Assembly (NCBI RefSeq): GCF_905220415.1
Contig: NC_059558.1
Location: 8,320,501-8,384,500 of the forward strand
Source: Colias croceus
Lineage: Eukaryota > Arthropoda > Insecta > Lepidoptera > Pieridae
Length of the DNA stretch: 64,000 nt
Direction: 5' to 3'
Numbering within the stretch: position 1 is the stretch's first letter; each line of letters starts with the position of its first letter. Positions 58,401-64,000 of the stretch are shown here, one piece after another. The position numbers and the translations under genes are program-made. Under the pieces are notes generated by a model. The model worked only from the letters and a program-made list of their open reading frames with translations. It was not told where the DNA came from and made no database searches.

Positions 58401-61400
58401 CTACCTACCGCACGAGCCAAGCGAGCGAAGCGAGCGAGTTGCGGCAGCGGCCAGCCTAAATATTCATATAGGTAGCGAGGAGCGAAGCGACGAGCGTGTT
58501 AGGTTAACTCTTGAACAGTTTATTATGAAAAGTCACTGCCCGCTATCGATAAGACGTTTCAAAAATTTTACCAATATTTGAATAAGTAATTTATAAGCAG
58601 TTTAGGTAGCGAGGAGCGAAGCGACGAGCGTGAAAGGTTAACTTTTGAACTACCAAACGAGCCATGCGAGCGAAGCGAGCGAGTCACGACAGCGGCCGAC
58701 CTAAATATTCAAATAGGTAGCGAGGAGCGAAGCGAAGAGCGTGTTAGGTTAACTTTTGAACTACCTTTCGCACGAGCCAAGCGAGCGAAGCGAGCGAGTC
58801 ACGGCAGCGGCCGGCCTAAATATTCAAATAGGTAGCGAGGAGCGAAGCGACGAGCGTGTTAGGTTAACTCTTGAACAGTTTATTATGAAAAGTCACTGCC
58901 CGCTATCGATAAGACGTTTCAAAAATTTAACAATATTTGAAAAAGTAATTTATAAGCAGTTTCGACTGACTGTAGAATCGCTGTTAGCAGATGTAAGAAA
59001 TGGACAGGAAATTCGAATGCATTTTCAAATGACTGAAGATTTCTGCCCTGGGATGAGCCGCGAGCTGCTTGCAGCTCGCGCACCACGCACCCTCGAAGGT
59101 GGACAGCCCCCCGGAATAGAAAATATTTGAATGGGGAATTTATAAGCATTACCGACTGACTGTAGAATCACTGTTAGGAGATGTAACAAATGGATAGGAA
59201 ATTCGAATGCATTTTCAAATGACTGAAGATTTCTGCCCTGGGATGCTTCGCGGGCTGCTTGCAGCCCGCGCACTACGCTCCCTCGAAGGTGGACAGCCTC
59301 CCGGAGTGGAAAATACTTGAATGGGGAATTTATAAGCATTAACGACTTACTGTAGAATCGCTGTTAGCAGATGTAACAAATGGATAGGAAATTTGAATGC
59401 ATTTTCAAATGACTGAAGATTTCTGCCCTGGGATGAGCCGCGAGCTGCTTGCAGCTCGCGCACCATGCACCCTCGAAGGTGAACCGCCCCCCGGAATAGA
59501 AAATATTTGAATTTGAAATTTATAAGCACTTCCGATTGACTGTGGAATCGCTGTTTGCAGTTAATAGCAAATTGACGGGGAATTTTAATGCATTTTCAAA
59601 TGACTGAAGATTTCTGTCCTGGGATGCTTCGCGGGCTGCTTGCAGCCCGCGCACTACGCTCCCTCGAAGGTGGACAGCCTCCCGGAGTGGAAAATACTTG
59701 AATGGGGAATTTATAAGCATTACCGACTGACTGTGGAATCGCTGTTAGCAGAAAATTACAAATGGACTGGGAATTCTAACACATTTTCTAATGACTGCCC
59801 TATTGCTTCAACCCAGGGGCAAAAGGGGCTCGCGGGCTGCTTGCAGCCCGCGCACAACGCACCAGCTAGTTATAATATATAAAGCTACACTACCACTGAC
59901 TGACTGACATCGGGTTTCTCGGAAACTACGCGGAAAGTTGGGGGGATTTCGACGTGATCGTGTAGAGGTGCGCCGAGTGACCACCGGAAAAATATTGACA
60001 TCTCCAACACCCTGGACAAGAGAGTGGACCCCTGGAGGTGCGCAAAAACGGTGATACCTGGAGGGGGGGTGTCTGAACAAAAAATGCTCGGAACTGGTGG
60101 CGATTACCAGGGGTGGTGGAAAAATGGGGATTTTCGCGAAAACAAGATGGCCGCCGTACTTTGCCAAAATCGCCGTTTATGAATCCTTACGTCTCAAATT
60201 TGGCACACGTGCTCTGTTCGAGCCGGCGAATCGATCGGTGCCCCGTTCGAGTGGCTCCGGGCCCCCGTTTCCAACTTCCATACAACGTAAACTCCAACGG
60301 CCCGCGGAAACGGTGCGAGTTGGGTGGGGGGTCCCGGAACTAAAAATGATCACCACCCTGGGACGCTACCAGGGAGCCGTAGTGGGACGCTCGATTTTGG
60401 AATTTTTCCATTTTTGGCGCAAACATAAAAACGTAAATTTAGCCGAGGTGGCGCAACGCCGAAAAACACTCTCACCACGTTTGTACTCGCCCAGCTCCCA
60501 GGATATCCAGAAAAATCCGAAATCTTGAACTTTCTCACAGCCCGCGGAGACGGTCAACGGCCCGCGCAAACGGTAGCAGCTACATCTGGGGTGCTCGAAC
60601 TAAACTTGTAGTAGACCTCGAGCAATTACCACAGAGTGTGAAAAAAATTCAAAATGGCGGAAAAAATGGCCGCCGCCATACAAATTCTAAAATGGCCGTG
60701 GCTGGTCCGATCGCGCTGAAACTTGGCACAGGGGCTTTAATCGAGCCGCACATTAAGGTGGGATACTCATAATTGAGTTTCCACCGCTGGTTTCCGAGTT
60801 TCATACAACGCGAAATTCGACGGCTCTCCGAAACGGCGCGAGATAGGTGGGGGGTGTAGAACTAAAAAATGATCAAGAAGATGGGGCGCTACCAGGGCAA
60901 TCGAGAAATTTTAAATTAGACGCAATTTTTTTTTTCAAAAATGGCCGATTTTTCGAGGCAAGATGGTGGCGCCGGTTACTTCACGATCGGTCTGAAAATT
61001 GACTTCTGTGCTTGAATCGGCCAGATTTACAAAACTTCATACTTAGAATTTCTCTCCGACCCCCGGTTTCCATTTTCGATACATCACGAAATTCAACGGC
61101 TCTCTGAACTGGTGGCAGGTAGGTCGGGGTCGCCTAAGTAAAAAATGCTTCAAAACCTGGTCCGCTTCCAGGTATATAAAATTTTTTGGTAAAAAGCGAA
61201 ATTTTTTTTTCTCTAAAATTTTGTATGGAAATTTCCATAGTAGGAAGGGTAATTGAATAGCAACGGCAAAAGACGGCGCCGCGGGCTGCTTGCTGCCCGC
61301 GCACCGCGCAACCTCGAAAGTCGACAGCCTCCCGGAGTAGAAAATATTTATTAACTTTTGAACTACCGCACGAGCCAAGCGAGCGAAGCGAGCGAGTCAC

Positions 61401-63916
61401 GGCAGCGGCCGGCGTAAATATTCAAATAGTGGCGAGGAGCGAAGCGACGAGCGTGTTAGGTTAACTTTTGAACTACTTACCGCACGAGCCAAGCGAGCGA
61501 AGCGAGCGAGTCACGTCAGCGGCCGGCCTAAATATTCAAATAGGTAGCGAGGAGCGAAGCGACGAGCGTGTAATGTTAACTTTTGAACTACCACACGAGC
61601 CAAGCGAGCGAGTCACGGCAGCGGCCGGCGTAAATATTCAAATAGTGGCGAGGAGCGAAGCGACGAGCGTGTTAGGTTAACTTTTGAACTACTTGCCGCA
61701 CGAGCCAAGCGAGCGAAGCGAGCGAGTCACGTCAGCGGCCGGCCTAAATATTCAAATAGGTAGCGAGGAGTGAAGCGACGAGCGTGTAATGTTAACTTTT
61801 GAACTACCACACGAGCCAAGCGAGCGAGTCACGGCAGCGGCCGGCGTAAATATTCAAATAGTGGCGAGGAGCGAAGCGACGAGCGTGTTAGGTTAACTTT
61901 TGAACTACTTACCGCACGAGTCAAGCGAGCGAAGCGAGCGAGTCGCGTCAGCGGCCGGCCTAAATATTCAAATAGGTAGCGAGGAGCGAAGCGACGAGCG
62001 TGTTAGGTTAACTTTTGAACTACATACCGCACGAGCCAAGCGAGCGAAGCGAGCGAGTTGCGGCAGCGGCCGGCCTAAATATTCAAATAGGTAGCGAGGA
62101 GCGAAGCGACGAGCGTGTTAGGTTAACTCTTGAACAGTTTATTATGAAAAGTCACTGCCCGCTATCGATAAGACGTTTCAAAAATTTTACCAATATTTGA
62201 ATGAGTAATTTATAAGCAGTTTCGACTGACTGTAGAATCGCTGTTAGCAGATGTTACAAATGGAAAGGAAATTCGAATGCATTTTCAAATGACTGAAGAT
62301 TTCTGCCCTGGGATGAGCCGCGAGCTGCTTGCAGCTCGCGCACCACGCACCCTCGAAGGTGAACCGCCCCCCGGAATAGAAAATATTTGAATTTGAAATT
62401 TATAAGCACTTCCGATTGACTGTGGAATCGCTGTTTGCAGATAATAGCAAATTGACGGCGAATTTTAACGCATTTTCAAATGACTGAAGATTTTTGTCCC
62501 TGGGATGTATCGCGGGCTGCATGCAGCCCGCGCACAACGCACCCTCGAAGGTTGACAGCATTCCAGAATAGAAAATATTTGAATTGGGAATTTATAAGCA
62601 CTTCCGATTGACTCTGGAATCGCTGTTAGCAGAAAATTACAAATGGGCTGGGAATTCTAACACATTTTGTAATGACTGCCCTATTGCTTCAATCCAGGGG
62701 CAAAAGGGGCTCGCGGGCTGCTTGCAGCCCGCGCACAACGCACCAGCTAGTCTATAATATAAAAATGAATCCCAAAATGTGTTGGTAAGCGCATAACTTG
62801 AGAACGGCTGAACCGATTTCGATAATTCTTTTTTTATTATATTCCTTGAAGTACGAGGATGGTTCTTATGTAGAGAAAACGTGAATATGTACCACGGGCG
62901 AAGCCGGGGCGGACCGCTAGTTATCTATATAACTATTCATTTAAAATTATATATGTATGTTTATCAGCCATCTGGTTTCCATAACACAAGCGAAAGCTTA
63001 GAATGGGATCAGATCGTGCCGTGTGTGAAAATTGTCCCGAAATATTTATTTATTTATTTATTTTGTTCAAAACTTCCCTATAACCGTCAGTAGTTTACAG
63101 CCAACTGCTAATAGAGCCATCTACACCACCATGCGATAATCTCTTAGCAATAGTGACGTCATCGCCGCTCCGTTTCGCTCAACGCGACGCGATTCGCGCG
63201 ACATGGGGAAAGGGGTTGAGAACGTTATTCTTGCTTGGGGTTAATGGGGGTCGGGAGGAAGATCTACTGGTGAGTTAAACTGAGATTAGATAATATAGGT
63301 TTTTTTCAGATGGCAGTGTTTTTCAATTAGTAATTAATACATTGAAAAACACTGCCAAATAATAATAAATAAGATGTTTTTTTTTGCTCGATTTCTTCTT
63401 CTATAAAACTTGATCTTCTATGGCAGACTTTAATATCAATTGAGCTAATTATCACGAAAGGGATGGAGGTTTTATAATGGGCTGATCGGTGGCACGTTTG
63501 CCCTGATCCTAATAGTTATTGAAATTCGATTTATTCGATTCTGTAAAGGATAAGATTAAAAATAATGTAAAATTATTCCTATTGATAAAATTTCTTAACA
63601 TTGTCGATTAATAAATTATTCTAGAATTAAACATAAACTCTTATCTGTATTAACATAAACTTCTGTAAAACAGAATATTGAAAAACAGCAACTTTACAGG
63701 TAGACAATTACATAGAGGCGAAGCTACACAGTGACATGATAATATACCAGTTCAACGACCACTACCAGAACCTGACCCTCAAGACCGGTCTGATAATGAA
63801 GTGGACCCTGGAGAAATGTCCCTCAACCAGCTGGCTGTTGAAGACTGATGATGATGTACTGGTTAACCCTTGGAGGATGAGGGAAGTGGTGAATGGGTCC
63901 CAGGCAGCCCTGATAG
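49420..63916 (+). CDS. Beta-1,3-galactosyltransferase family protein (5' part, cut by window edge)
   Basis: Golgi type II enzymes of glycosyltransferase family 31 transfer galactose or N-acetylglucosamine in beta-1,3 linkage. Exons: 49420-49453, 51176-51350, 63101-63269 and 63700-63916; the last ends at a GTAAAT donor and the gene continues beyond the window. They join in phase to about 198 residues. Seen: a membrane anchor near residues 20-44 (LSLALVVFIPLLWCWFTVDV), then PPCDNLLAIVTSSPLRFAQR, DAIRATWGKG, LRTLFLLGVNGGREEDLL, HYQNLTLKTGLIMKWTLEKC and the DxD-type site LLKTDDDVLVNPW. Exon 1 (ATGAGGAGATAC..) fits in phase, but the ATG at 51196 could be the start instead. Intron 2 (11.7 kb) holds the Helitron-like tandem array. 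Confidence 0.9.
50946..51122 (+). mobile_element. Helitron-like fragment flanked by a 12-bp direct repeat
   Basis: Contains AAAATGAATCGCAAAATGTG, GAGAACGGCTGAACCGATTT and the end CGAAGCCGGGGCAGACCGCTAG|T. Its twin is at 62751-62920. Both flanks carry AGACAAATAAAT (50934-50945 and 51123-51134), which a Helitron should not create. It lies in the galactosyltransferase's first intron. Confidence 0.65.
51783..51960. mobile_element. MITE with inverted ends (CGCTCAGTCTG)
   Basis: The left end TTACTCGCTCAGTCTGGCGT and the reverse complement of the right end (TTACACGCTCAGTCTGTCCA) match loosely, and internal CATTCTG/CAGAATG segments also pair. About 178 bp, no coding, in galactosyltransferase intron 2. 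Confidence 0.55.
52826..53022 (-). repeat. Dispersed ACCGACTTCAAAAA repeat, reversed
   Basis: On the minus strand it starts ACCGACTTCAAAAATGGAGG and continues GTTATCAATTCGGCC, the same family as 10028-10290. It is degraded towards 52826. The surrounding 51961-53490 holds no exon that I can support. Confidence 0.5.
53493..53627 (+). mobile_element. tRNA-derived SINE next to the Helitron array
   Basis: The head has TTGGCTTGGTTGGTAGTGG (A-box-like) and GTGGGTTCGATCCCCAC, a perfect B box within a T stem. The body GATGAACATAGATGTTTGTTC follows, then a TAATTATTA tail that merges into the array start. Confidence 0.72.
55121..56060 (+). repeat. GC-rich minisatellite of copy A (6 units of ~115 bp)
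   Basis: Units share CGAGCCAAGCGAGCGAAGCG, GCAGCGGCCGGCCTAAATAT and GCGAGGAGCGAAGCGACGAG. They yield matching small open frames (SERSERV, GSEERSDERV) that are by-products of the repeat. A different ~130-bp spacer with CACTGCCCGCTATCGATAA interrupts the units. Confidence 0.82.
56233..56676 (+). repeat. Terminal-type hairpin blocks at the 3' end of copy A
   Basis: Hairpins CGAGCTGC TTG CAGCTCG (56242), CGGGCTGC TTG CAGCCCG (about 56430) and the terminal one (56638) repeat at about 190-210 bp. Each is followed by a GC..AC(G/A)C tail, but only the last has CTAG. A further one with CTGCCCGC lies near 55035. Copies B (58087, 59054, 59247, 59432, 59627, 59831) and C (61283, 62317, 62512, 62713) carry the same kind of blocks. 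Confidence 0.75.
56677..59869 (+). mobile_element. Helitron-like array, copy B (3193 bp)
   Basis: It starts directly after CTAG of copy A with TTATAATATATAAAGC and ends in the same hairpin plus CACCAGCTAG. It holds five minisatellite units and more hairpin blocks than copy A. A 196-codon frame (56749-57339) is not recognised. The head-to-tail junction with no spacer is what rolling-circle concatemers would leave. Confidence 0.8.
58160..58860 (+). repeat. Minisatellite of copy B (5 units)
   Basis: Same unit as in copy A, five units plus CACTGCCCGCTATCGATAAG spacers, with slightly different unit variants (GCCATGCGAG in one). Confidence 0.8.
59870..62750 (+). mobile_element. Helitron-like array, copy C (2881 bp)
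   Basis: It begins TTATAATATATAAAGC immediately after copy B and ends CACCAGCTAG at 62750. It has seven minisatellite units, two of them shortened, and fewer hairpin blocks. The boundary with the next Helitron-like element falls exactly after CTAG. Confidence 0.8.
61365..62120 (+). repeat. Minisatellite of copy C (7 units, two shortened)
   Basis: Seven units; those near 61590 and 61810 lack one GAAGCGAGC segment and alternate with full units. This suggests duplication of a two-unit block. Confidence 0.8.
62751..62920 (+). mobile_element. Shorter Helitron-like element abutting the array
   Basis: It starts TCTATAATATAAAAATGAAT right after the CTAG of copy C and ends GGGGCGGACCGCTAG|T. It is nearly the same as 50946-51122. 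It is a different family from the 3-kb copies, yet joined end to end with them. Confidence 0.72.
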
Positions 63917-64000
63917 GTAAATCTAGGAATTGTAGTTGAAGTTATGGTTAATTTTTATTTAGTTATTCTATTAAATTGTTGAAAATTTTGTTGAATTCTT

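Noticed and set aside
53792..60528. Repeated open frames of 67-196 codons in the Helitron-like array
   Set aside because: They recur because the DNA is repeated, overlap each other in several frames and show no Rep, helicase or other known domain.
55221..62200. Repeated small frames rich in SERSERV / EERSDERV
   Set aside because: They come from the GCGAGCGAAGCGAGCG minisatellite; not genes.

Overview
The window is a piece of a eukaryotic, almost certainly lepidopteran, nuclear genome. It is AT-rich, its genes have many short exons with GT-AG introns, and its proteins are insect-like orthologues of conserved animal genes. It is full of moth/butterfly-type repeats: short Helitron-like elements running from TC..ATTATAAAGC to CAGCTAG|T, tRNA-derived SINEs, foldback MITEs and DIRS retrotransposons. 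No operons, CRISPR arrays or viral genes were seen.

Genes, left to right. VPS28 (ESCRT-I, +, 8737-11603). An unrecognised secreted 297-aa protein (+, 12434-14422). An XK-related membrane protein (+, 14724-24347). Actin-related protein 8 (-, 26260-27948). Syntaxin-16 (+, 29190-32736). The ubiquitin-conjugating enzyme UBE2C/vihar (-, 36553-37170). A 74-aa secreted peptide (+, 45983-48485) whose first intron holds the whole SDE2 gene (+, 46486-47199). The first four coding exons of a beta-1,3-galactosyltransferase (+, from 49420, running off the right edge). All exon joins were worked out by hand from splice sites, phase and protein family. The genes are housekeeping loci with no evident shared pathway.

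Mobile DNA dominates the rest. At 1397-3480 there is an array of tRNA-like units with a 311-bp period, bounded by a 13-bp direct repeat. Two DIRS-type tyrosine-recombinase retrotransposons are present. The one at 37521-42426 has open gag, RT-RNase H and YR frames. The one at 15662-21262, in the first XK-related intron, has ruined coding frames but nearly identical termini, and it ends 10 bp before an exon. Both have inverted terminal repeats, a 99-bp internal complementary region and an AAT junction. hAT-like, Harbinger-like and unclassified TIR elements carry clear target-site duplications.

The largest feature is a head-to-tail array of three ~3-kb non-autonomous Helitron-like copies (53628-62750), followed directly by a shorter Helitron-like element, inside intron 2 of the galactosyltransferase. 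The copies differ in the number of internal ~115-bp minisatellite units and of terminal-type hairpins. The main points for follow-up are this array, the DIRS pair, the tRNA-like array, a cluster of a short palindrome in a Syx16 intron, and the nested SDE2 gene.
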